A DNA stretch of 64,000 nt from Cyprinodon diabolis (lineage: Eukaryota; Chordata; Actinopteri; Cyprinodontiformes; Cyprinodontidae): the NCBI GenBank assembly GCA_030533445.1, contig CM060070.1, positions 47,204,385-47,268,384 on the forward strand, in the 5' to 3' direction. The stretch's first letter is position 1. Every line of letters begins with the position of its first letter. A program made the position numbers and the translations under genes. The notes beneath the pieces are model-generated. The model was not told the origin of the DNA. It did not search any database and saw nothing but the letters and a program-made list of their open reading frames with translations. Positions 1-11,300 of this stretch are shown here, piece by piece.

Positions 1-55
1 CGTCAATCCTTCGATTTCAGGGCAAACTCCTACATCCAACGCCACTGTCGCCCAC
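1..55 (-). mobile_element. SINE head fragment, cut by the window edge
   Basis: The reverse complement matches the head of the SINE at 25745-26088 over the segment CGACAGTGGCGTTGGATGT and through the end of its promoter region. Confidence 0.5.
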
Positions 56-61
56 AAAATA

Positions 62-365
62 CCTTAATGAAAGCCAAAATATGTGCTAATTTGCCCTTTG
101 GGAGCCAAAAAACAAGCAGAAAGCGGCCCTCTTGGAAGCTGAAATTGTGTGCTAAAGTGCACAATATATTTACTAATTTGGTCTATTCAAAGCAAAAAAA
201 TTTACTTAAGTGCCCTCTTGAAGGCCAGAAGATTTGATAAAGTGACCTCTTGAAAGTCAAACATTTACTAACGCGCCCTCTTGGAAGCAAAAAACATGTA
301 CTAAAGTGCCCTCTCCAGTGGTGAGGACTAATGGAAGCCAAGACGTGTGCTAAAGGGCCTTCTTT
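62..365 (+). repeat. Degenerate tandem repeat, about 45-60 bp unit
   Basis: The phrase GCCCTCTTGGAAGC, or a variant of it, recurs six or seven times, joined to CTAAAGTG and A-rich spacers. Unit length varies, so this is an old array. Confidence 0.5.
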
Positions 366-1757
366 TAAGCCAAAAAAAAAAATTTAATTGCAAATGGCTG
401 TTCCAAAATGGTAACACAGCTAGTTAAAGTGTTTCATTCCAACTCTTTGTTTTATATATAGTTATATTTAAAATATATGTTGTGATAATTTGGTTTAAGT
501 GGTTATAATTAAAAGTCTGGACACATTACAGTGATAAACTTGATGAAATATATTGATTGTGAGCTAAACCATCAAATGCAAAAACTAAACTTACCATAGC
601 ATGATTAACAATAAGCACCGTACTGACCCAGATACAAGACGACCCTGATTATAAGACGACCCCCTCCTTCCAGAACCACTTTTTTAGGAACAAAACAAAA
701 AGACCATAAATAAAATAAAAAGACTGATAAACCAAATTAATTTAGTTTAAATAAACTTTTTTATATTGAAGGGCTAACAATGTCATTGAAATAATATTGC
801 ATTGAAAGATTTGTGCAAGTAAACAATAAAAAGTAAAAAAAAAAAAAAAAAAAGAAACCGTAACGTCACATTTAATTAAACTCTTGCAAAACTTCAACTC
901 GAATGCAATCTGAACTTTGCTAACGGAACATCTCAAAAACCTGCATGTGGCTTTTCCTCACAGACGTCCTCTAACCTGCTGCCTGGCGGTCCTCTGTAAC
1001 GGCAGTAAAATAACCCCACCCACAGTGAGGTCACTGGCTTTACAAAAACTGGTGCCCTCTGCTGTTGCGTCCGTTGATTTGGTTAATGATAAAAAACCCT
1101 AATTGTCCTAGAAAGAAACAAACCCAAACACAGTAACTTTTCTGCAGAAGAGGAGAGGGGACCCGGACAGAGAAGGACACTCCCTGAATATCTGTGGTCA
1201 ACCCTGCCGGGACCTCTCTGTCCCCCGCCTGACCTCCCAAAGAGACATCTGGGGGGTCAGAAGTTTAAACATGATAAACCAAGACAGTTCCTTGTGCAGT
1301 TTTCTTGCGGGTGATGACCAGTCACCTGCAACAACACACGGCTGGATAGAGCATGAGTTTTCATTTTCAGGGAGAACCATTTATTCTCCCCGTTTGTAGT
1401 TAAAAACAGCAGAACATTCCTAGCAGGCCAAATGCCTGTAAGCTAACATATTTTTCTAAAATCTGCGTAGCGACCCTGGACAACTGTCAGCCTGTATAAT
1501 TAAATAGACCCGATTATAATGTAACCCCCCCATTTTCACATTGTTTTTATCGAAAAAAAAACATCTTATATTCGGGCCAATAAGGTTAATAAAATCCTTG
1601 CAGACATGACAAAATGCCGTTTGGCCTTCTCGGCACTGGATGACTGGTCTGGTTGTTTGACTAATGAGGGTTAGTGGGAAAGGATTAGGGTTATTTCTGG
1701 CGTTCAGGGTTAAATTTTTTTTTTCCAACATTAAGTTCATGTCTCTGTCCTCCACAG
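366..1757 (+). other. szt2: szt2 intron, no gene seen
   Basis: This is A+T-rich intron sequence with a poly-A tract (836-855) and two short pieces (about 640-670 and 1505-1530) that share GATTATAA next to C runs, probably fragments of a small DNA transposon family. Short open frames here have no recognisable protein. Confidence 0.5.
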
Positions 1758-2385
1758 CGATCCAGGCGCTTCGCTCCGTGCTTAACTCCTTCTCTATAGT
1801 CAACAGGAAGAACATGTTTGTCTACCAGGAGCGTACGACTAAATCTGTCTTTTACCTCCGGTGAGTTCAGACATCAGTGGACATGTGGACATTAGCTGCA
1901 TCCCCTTCTGCTCTGTGGCCTGACCCACAGGTTATATCGATTAGATAGTTTGGATCAAAGCAAATATTGTCCCACATCAGCCCTTTTGACTTCCTATAAC
2001 AAAACTTTCATTTGTGGAACAGGTTATTTTTTGGCCATTATGTAAAACTAATTTGCTCTGCGCTTTTCCCTCAGACTGTGTGAAACCTCACTGACCAGCA
2101 GATACCCTGACCTGGATGGAAACCTTCATATGCCCCCCCGGCCCTTGGGGCTGGTTAGAAGCCAGGAACCTGTTAATCCTGAAGACCAGATGGTGAGCAC
2201 CTGGAAAACATGTGTTCCATGTGTGGGGGGGATGTACAGTGTTTGTTCTGAAGTGAAGGAAGGATAATGAAACAGAAATGTTGTTTTTTCTCTTCAGGGC
2301 CCCAGATCTTCAATTGAAGGCTCCCGTCCAGTAGGACAGGTGGACAAGCACATCCTGCTGCTGGTGCATGGAGTGGGGAATGCAG
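1758..2385 (+). CDS. szt2: szt2 exons 1-3 of the window
   Basis: The exons are 1758-1860, 2075-2192 and 2298-2385. The first begins in the middle of a codon after a TCCACAG acceptor, so it is an internal exon and the gene continues to the left of the window. It encodes [17 protein letters not shown], followed in exon 2 by [15 protein letters not shown]. Exon 3 encodes [15 protein letters not shown]. Donors are gtgagt, gtgagc and gtgagg. Phases at the joins are 2 and 0, then 1 into the next block. Confidence 0.9.
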
Positions 2386-5300
2386 GTGAGGGAAAAGACA
2401 TCGATTTGGCTAAGTCCTTGAAATTTTGTCAGTTGAAAAAATAAAGTTCAAGGTCCTGGAAGGGTTTAGAAAGCAGCCACAAAAGCACTCCATCCTTGAA
2501 AGTCCTGAGAGGTTTTGGCTTTTAAATTTGATATGGACGACACTAGTGGGTGTGAAGTGGTTGGAATTAGAGACTGACATTTTTTCGGGAATCCCATGGG
2601 TCACGGGATTCCCGTGGGATTCCCATGGGATGGGAGTCAGTATTAGTAACAATCACGTGATTGGGACGGTACAGGATTAAACATTAACGGGAGCAGACGG
2701 GAGCGGGAGCAAACCGATAATAACAAAAAAAAAAAACTAGGATCGATGCCAAAAAATAAAATAAAATAGAACGAAAAAAAATCCAGTACTGGCGCGGCGC
2801 CGCCATTTTGTAGTTTTTTTCCTTTAAGCCTACACTATAATGCGAGTCAAAAAAACTACACGACCCAAAAACCAACAGTGATTCCGCTCTGAGTTTTTCA
2901 CCCGCGCTCAAAAACAACAAGAATGGGGCTCTGTTCGAAATCCTGGGCTGCATCCTCCAAGGACGCGGTCTACTTAGACTGGATCCTCCAAGGACGCGGT
3001 CTACTTAGACTGGATCCTCCAAGGACGCGGTCTACTTAGACTGGATCCTTGGAAGTCCGTGAAAATAAGGAGACCGGAAGAGTTTTGGCTGTGAATTCGA
3101 CCAGGTCTACCCTTCAGCGGGTTTTATCGCCGTAAGGTCTGTTGCTTAGCAACCGCGAAAGTTGACACACAAACTAGGAAAAAAATGAAAACCGAAGTTT
3201 CCAAAACTGTTTGTTTATTTATTTCTTTTTTATTGTAAAGTGAACAAAGACTCCAGAGTGGAATAAAGGTTCCAACCAGCGGGAGCAGGGACTAATCAAA
3301 TGTAATGATAGAAACCTTAGTCTGTTAAATAACCTGCTGCTGTCATTCTGCACATCTCTGATGTTGCTGCTATTTTCAAATATCCATTACTGTAAAAATG
3401 TCCATAGCTGCATATTGGTTATTAATTCTCCAGTTTTATATTGTTAAAACACTTTACAGAATTGTATTTTTTTTTTTAACTCTTCCCTATTATGTTATTC
3501 TTATACATTTTTCTAAGGTCCACATTTGTGTGACCATTTTCAATAATCTTTCTGCTGCTGTAAATTTGCCCATTGTGGGACAATAAAGGGATTTTCTATT
3601 CTATTCTATAAAAGGGGTAGAAATATATAAGTAAATCTAAACAATGTATGTATTAAAAACATATCTGCAAAATCTCTAATATTCAACAACACAAAATATT
3701 TAGTTAAGCATATTGTGCAAAACAGCAATAAAAAGATAAAACTCCTTTCAGATTTATAGTCCCCTCTCTGCAGCTCTATTAGAATCTGTCCTTAAATTAC
3801 AGCCAACCTCATTTACACAATAACAGATAAAAACAGATAAAAACCTTAAAAACTTAATAACCATTAAAACAACTATTTTCATTCATTTCAGACGGAACTA
3901 TTCAAGTAACCTTTCCTCTGATCACGGCTTGCTTGGTCTCGCAATGAATCCTGGGTAAACCAAGGATACCGAGGATACATCGACACCCGTCCTTCAAATC
4001 GGGCAAAAAGAAGGACGCATTTTAAGGCCGCATAACGAGGAGTCTTGGAATCTAACCAGACCTCAGCGCCGCACTATGACGTAATCGTACTTCGAATCTG
4101 GCCTTCTAAGGACGCGTCCTAGGTTTTCGAACAGAGCATGGGAGTGGTGCGGGAGCGGGAGTCATTCTGAATGGGAGCGGGATGGGAGTGGGAGTAATTT
4201 CACCAGATCTAAGATGGCCCACTGGTTTGGTGGTTGGAGGACGCTGGTCCACTGGTCAGTCAGTGTTATTGAGCTAACATTTTTCCAACCCTGATTATCT
4301 TCAGTTTGAGCGTTCTTATAGGTTTGTACAGAATAAATGGTTGTGTTTGTTGAAGTCAACCTCGGTGATGTTCTTTCTGTTAGGTCCAGAGATCACAGAT
4401 GAGCTGGTCAAGTTGCTTCGGAAGCGTCTGGATGAAACCACTTTGGACATTATCACAGTCATGCTGGTTAGGAACTGTAAGCTGACTCCTGCTGATGTGG
4501 AGGTAATCTGGGACTTCTACTGTCCTACGAGTGCTGTCTGTCCTCTGCTGCTGCAGCTTGACAATGTTTCCTAATGTTGTTTGGTTAGTTTATCCAGCCC
4601 TCAGGATCGCCTGCAACTGGGATAATGACCTTCGTCCTGCCACAGTACTGCCTGTCCTGGCTGTCTACCATAGCCCACTACCTCAGGCAGAACCTCCTGA
4701 TCTTCCTGCATGTACCCAAGTATACTGACAGCAACACAGCACATCACTTCAAGGTACATCTGCGCGTATCTAAACCTCCTCCCTGATGTCCAAACAGAAA
4801 ACCAGTTTTGATGGAACAGTTCCTCCTGTACAGCTGCAGTGCAAATAGGAATAAAAAAATGAATAGTGATAGTTTTCCAGCCCAGGATGTGAACCTTTCC
4901 TCAGTAGTGAGTGCATGAACCTTTCTGGTTCACGGTTTTATGGAAGTTCTTGATTGGAAACATGGTTTCCCTTTATAATAACCATGATGACTATTATCAA
5001 CAACCTCAAGCCCCCCCGATAATGTGTTTTCCAGGCTGATCTTTGTGGGCGGAGCCTAAAGGGTTGTCTCTGCTTCTGTTGTGTTGCAGCATTACTTTCC
5101 TCTGAGTGGCGACTCGGCTGACTCTGATATATACCTCTACAACAAGCCTGGAGGCCAGGGCACAGGAGGAAAGGGTAATATGCTCTTTATGACCTGATGA
5201 GCAGCACACGTTGCCATAGCCACCAGGAGCCCCTTCTTCTGTGCCCCCTTTGAATGACAATAAAATTTCGGCCCCCCCCCCAAAAAAAAATCAACTGTTT

Positions 5301-8300
5301 TCAAACTCCACTGAAGTTTATTTCACACTTCAGGTTGCAACAAAACAAACTACACACTATCTTCACAGTGGAACACTTTTGTGTAACTGTATTTTTTTCA
5401 TAGTTCTATACTGTAGATTAGAAGAGGATTCTTTGTTGTCTGTGTTATTTTAAACATATTTGTTTATTTTTTTTTTATTTGTAACAAAATTTAACTTTGC
5501 TATCATCAATACATTAAAAAAGCCTCTGTGCAAAATGGAGTGAAAACATTGAACAGCTCCCTGAGAGTTTTTTTCTTTGTACTTTAATCCTCCCATCTTT
5601 TCTGTGGCTGTAGTGAGCCTGCTTGTTGCTGCAGATCTTCTCAAATCTGGGTTGCAGTGTCACAACTGTCCATTGTGCTCAGTCAAGCAAGCACTGTTTT
5701 TTTTTTGGTTTTTTTTCCTTCATTCATTCATACTGCTTCCCGCGCCCACCCTGCAATGGCATTACGCCCCCCCTAGGGGGCGCGTCCCACACTTTGGGAA
5801 CCACTGGCCTACACTCTGGGTCCCTGGGCAAGACCCTTAACCCTTGACTGCTCCCCAGGCATCGCACAATGGCAGCCCACTGCACCCCAAGGGGATGGGT
5901 TAAGATGCGGTATTGAATTTTTCCATTGTTATATAAATGATGTTCAATTTCTGGTTATCTCCTCAACCTTTAGCTGGTGCAGGGCCAACCCAACTTGACC
6001 AAATTAGCTTCAAACTGTTTCAACTAGCTTTGACCCCTCTAGGTCTACAGGTTGGCTTTGAACCCCCCAGGTTTTAACTTTAGGTCATTCTGGACTGGTA
6101 TTGGCTTGCATAACGCTCCCATGGAGGATGAATTCTGGGCTCAGTGGTGCTCTTTCCTTCACACTGTGGAGTCCCATCATGGACCCAGCAGAAAGCCCAT
6201 CAATGCGAGTTGAACAGATCACTGGTTCTTAGAGCCTGAAGTTCCAGCTATGAGCAGCAGTATAAACCATTAGAAAATTCTGAAATGGATCGGTCCGACC
6301 GTTCTGAAAAGGCTAGCTCAGAGACCCAGAGTGGCAGTCTGTCGGAGTGGGGCTCGGACTCAGAACCTCTGGATTCCAAGCTCTATGCCCTAACCATTAG
6401 GCCACCACTCCCCCAAACAATGACTTCCCTTGAATAATCTGACCGATGTGTTCATTCCTCCTTATACTTCTTTTATTTTCAACTGGTGAAACATGGAGAA
6501 TCAATGTAATGTTTTTTGGCCTGTGGGTTTCTCTGCGCTTAATCAGTAAGATCATTTCCCGTCTTGTCTTCTAGGTATTGCCTGTATTGCATTGTCCTTT
6601 GTGGATGCTGAAGGGCAAGCCCTCCAGACTGCAGCTCAGAGCAGCCCCCCCACACCCAGAAGTGAGCCCTGCCCCATTCCTTTCCACCCTGAACATTTTG
6701 AGGAGCTGACAACTGTGATGAAAGCAGAAAACATCAGCTCCAGATCAGGTACTGAACCCACATTGAATGGTTTCAGGACAGAACTCTGGGACAGAAGATT
6801 CTTTTCTATGGCATCACATTTAATTCAAAACGCCCACGAGCTAAATAAGCATACTGGCATGTATGCTAAACTATTTCTGCTTATGGTTTATTTACCACCG
6901 TACCACAAAATCAGACATGCACGAGAAACTGCCGCTTTAAGAGGAGAAAATCGTTCTCTGCACGGCAGCTCCTCCCACGCACGCTCTGCATTGTGCTCGG
7001 TATCTCACAGCTTGCACGATTTTCTATCCAGCGGCCTCCTGATTGGGCCTTCCAGACACGATCACATAGGAAGTAGTGTCAGGAAGTCTTTGACTGACAG
7101 TGGCGGAGGCTTCTCCAAAGTTTGCGGTACATAGGTGGTAAGCGTCAGTCAAAGGCTTCCTGACCCTTCTTCCCATGTGATCCTGTCTGCATGGCCCAAT
7201 CAGGAGAAGACTAATGCTACGCTCAGACCGCACACAGCAGGAGCAGCTGTGATCAGGAGGTAAAAAGTAGTTTGAATCTTGTGTGTGTTGTTACGACCAC
7301 CCAGGCCACAACATATTTGAGGACACGAGAAAAACATGAGGTTCAAAAAATTATTTTATTCTTAATCTCTGGAACTTCTTTTTAGATCAGTTGTTTTGTT
7401 TTCTGCAAAGAGACAAAAAAAACAGAGAGTCAGATTTTTCCCAGTTCCCCGTGTCCAAAAAAAACTATAAGAGAAAAAAACCCCCCAGAAAGTTGGACCT
7501 GGTGTGCCGATCCAAAGCAACAAAACGTTACAGCAGAGGGCCAACCCTATACAGGGCCGTCGAAGCCTCTGCTAGTACCGAACTAACGGTTAAAACCCTA
7601 AAAAAATAAAAAGAGAACAAAAACAGGACAACCGGGCCCACCAGGTCAAAAAACAAAGGCTAACGAACAAAAATACCACATGGCAGGCTGGAGAGGTCAG
7701 CGGCGGCCTACAAAGACGGGAGACGTGCGCATCGCGTCAGGACGCTCTCTCTGTTCGAAGGGAGAGAGAGAGAGAGAGAGAGAAAAACCCAGCCTACTTA
7801 TAGGCGGACCAATATCACAACCAATTAACGTAATCGAATCACGTACAAAAGAAAAATAAATAAATTATCAACTCTAAAATTTAAGTGACTCAACTAAGGT
7901 CTATACAACACTAAAAGGGAAAAGAAAAAAGAAACAAAAAATCATAGCGCTCTGTATCATCAGCGCTGTGTCTCTCTCCCTGGCAGCTCCCAGATCAGCT
8001 TCTCTGATTGGTTGATGCGGCGCGTCCAGCAGCTAAAGTTACATTTTTCCAACTCCAGCAGCTGCTGCTTCTGAAGCGCATGTTGAGCTGCTTTAGGTGC
8101 GATCGTAGCATCACAAGAGGTTTGACTACACCCAAACTGTCAAAACGCTTTTTCCCTCGCACGAGGAGAAAATCAGTCTGAGGGTAGAGATGCTTTTCGA
8201 GATTGCCGCTATCCTCAAGCGTGGCCGCTGGATAGCTAATCTTGTGTGTGGTGAGATTCCCAGCGTGGGAGGAGCTGGCGCTCCCGGAGAGCGATTTTCT

Positions 8301-11300
8301 CCTCTCGGTACGGTTCCTTGTGCATGTGTGATTTTGTTGTGCGGTAGTAAACCATGCGCAGCAGTAGTTTAACATACATGCCAGTATCTTTATTTTGCTT
8401 GCTTTGAAAGTCACCACCCCTCTGCTTGGTCTCTCTCCCCAGCCCAGCTTTATGTGCGCTTTGACATTTGGGAACAAGGGAACATCAGCCCCTTACAGCT
8501 GAGCGATAAACTGCAGGGGGCGCTGCGCCATGCGCTCTGTGACGCCATCATGGAGCTTAGGGTCCTTCCCAATCCTCTCTGTGTTGGTGTCCAGAGAGAA
8601 GAAACTAAAGGTAATCATTTCTATAGAAATCAGCCTCCAGATTTCATCAGACATGTTTGCAGTTGGAGGCGCTCCCACTGAGCCTTTAGCAGACGGTCAC
8701 AGATCGGAGGTTTTATTCTTTTTGTCTGATTTTTGCTTTTGGAGCCATTTGAGCAGATAACCTCTGTGTTCTAATTAGCTAAAATATGTCAACTTTCTGA
8801 CCTGAGATCAGCTGTTCATTACTCACTCCTCCACAGTCCCACAGATGCCATGGATGCCCCCAGCCTGAGCTTTAGAACAGGTGAGGGTAGCCAACCATCC
8901 TCCTGTCCATCACCATCACAAATGTGAGCTCAGGTCCCTTCAGGGTGGGTGGATTGGCAGCACAATCCAGGCTACAGCAGCTGGGTTATGCTAACTGAGC
9001 CACAGCTAACCATGCTAACTGTGGACACACATAAATATGGATGCTCTGCAGTAACAGATTAGAGCTGTTAGCGTGGTCCATGATGTCTCAGGCAACATCA
9101 TGGACCACGCTAACAGGTGTTCACAGAGCGGTGGTTCCCCGCAGAATGCATGGCCTTTCTCTATCAGAGGCCCTGGATCAACCTCGATCCAAAAGCTTTA
9201 CACATGATAAAAAGAGAGCCTTCAGATCAGAAAACAAAGAGGAGCTGAAAGCTGTGCAGAAGAACCTGAAGAACAGTGAGGGAGGGAAAAAAAACAACAA
9301 TTTTATGGTTCAAGAAGGAATTGGTCCCATCGTTATAGTTATTAGTCCAGAAAACATCAGATGATGACAAACAGGAGACGCCTTTACCATTTTATTGGTT
9401 TGATGATTTTTAGCTGCGCAGCTAACAAGGTTTACAGGTTAAAACCAGATTGGATCGAAGTCTCCATTGGCTTCAGTTAGAGGACAACCTTATGTTCTAT
9501 TTCATCCCTACTGACCGCCAGAGGCGGTGCTTCAAGCACTGAATGATCATTCTTGCGCATGCGCAGGTCGAGTACTAATGACAACAAAGTCAGCTGTGAC
9601 CTGCCGGGGACCCACGTGACTCTATATAGTAAAGTGGCACCCGGCAATCAATCCCTTTTGTTCTTCACGCTGGTAGCCCCGTGACCGGGCTTGGTTGGAG
9701 CTGCGGGTAAGTCTCGCCCTCCAGGGGCTGCACAAGCTGCTTTCACCTTACCAGATCTGCGGTGACTGGTAAGTTTTGGTTTTTTTTCTCAGCAGTAGTT
9801 TACTGTTCGCTTTGATTTGCCACGTTAATTTTGTGGCTCTTTTGACTCACGGTAGCGTTTTTGCTCGCGCTGAGTTGTTTTCAGTTTGTTTTCCTAAGCC
9901 CACCAGTAGCGTTTCTGCTCGCGTTGGGTTCTTCTATAGTTTGTTTGCCTAGACCCACCAGTAGCGTTTCTGCTCGCCTTGGGTTCTTCTATAGTTTGTT
10001 TGCCTGAACTCACCGGTACCGTCTCTGCTCACGTTGAGTTCTTCTACAGTTTGTTTATCTACACTCACCAGTGGCGTTTCTGCTCGTGCTGAGTTGTTTT
10101 CAGTTTGTTTATCTACACTCACCAGTGGCGTCTCTGCTCGTGCTGAGTTCATCTTTAGTTAATAATCGATTTGCTAGTGGCGTTTCTGCTCACGCTGAGT
10201 TTGGAACCTCTACGGGGGTTTTCCTACAACGGAGTCGCCAGTAGCGTTTTCTGCTCGTGTTGACTTGTCGTTGGTGGCGGGCTAATCACGCCTTTCAGCA
10301 GTATGATGCTGGATAATTTATGCTGCTCGACCTGTCTGGCTCCACTTCAGCCCGACGACGGGCATGACTTGTGTCCCTCCTGCCTCGGTGTGGAACATCT
10401 CCGGGAGGCGCTGTCAGATGGCGCTTGCCCCAACTGTCGTGTCATGCCCCGGTTGGTCAGACTGGATCGGTTGGCTGCACTGGAGCAGCCTACCGACTGG
10501 GCGGGCGCTTCGCTGCGTGCTCATTTGCCGATGGAGAAAGCGGTGTGCAAACGATCTACTGTGGCTGCACCTTCGGTACCGACAAAGCGTGCCAGACGGA
10601 CCGATGCAGGGAGGTTGTCCACGAGAGTGGATCATCTCACTACTGAGCTGGCCCAAATGAAAGCCCTCCTCCAGTCCTTTCAGACTGCTGATGATCGCGG
10701 CGCGGCTCTCCCTCCCGAGCAGGATGAAACATCAGTCAATGACGATGATGCTGTTTCTGTGGCGGCCTCTGGCACCCATTTCTGTGAGGACCTTCCGGAG
10801 CTGGGCTCCGGGGCCTCTGGGTCGGGCTCCATTGCCTCCAAGGAGGATACGGGGGAGTCTGTGACATCCGCTATTCGAACGGCTCTTGCCCGTTTACAAG
10901 TTAGTGTTCCTCAGGGCCAGCCTACGGCTTCCAGCGCCTTCTTTAGGCGCAGTAGGTCAGAGACTGCCTTTGTGGTTCCTCCCTCGGCGGAGTATGTGCG
11001 GGAACTGCATGCTTGCTGGTCAGACACCAAGGCGCTTTCACGTCTGACAACGGATGGCAGGGTCCTGGCAGCTATGCAGGAGGCACCCAAGGTTGGCTTG
11101 GGGCAGATGCCAGCGGTGGAACCGGGCATTGCCTCTCTTATTATCCCGCCTGATGAGGCTTTGCGGCCCAATGCCCGTTGTCCGCGTCCTCAGTGCCGTA
11201 TTACCGACGACCTTCTCTGCAAGGCCTATGACTCTGGGGCCCGCATGGGCCGGATTGGGAACTCTCTCTCCCATCTTATGCTGGCCCTGTCTTCCTCCTT

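Noticed and set aside
5006..5260. Minus-strand frame overlapping szt2 exon 6
   Set aside because: It is antisense to a clear exon and has no domain; a shadow frame.
6592..7134. Extension of szt2 exon 7 into a 180-codon frame
   Set aside because: A good donor follows AGATCAG at 6748 and the next exon joins in phase 1. The downstream part lies in the long-TIR element.
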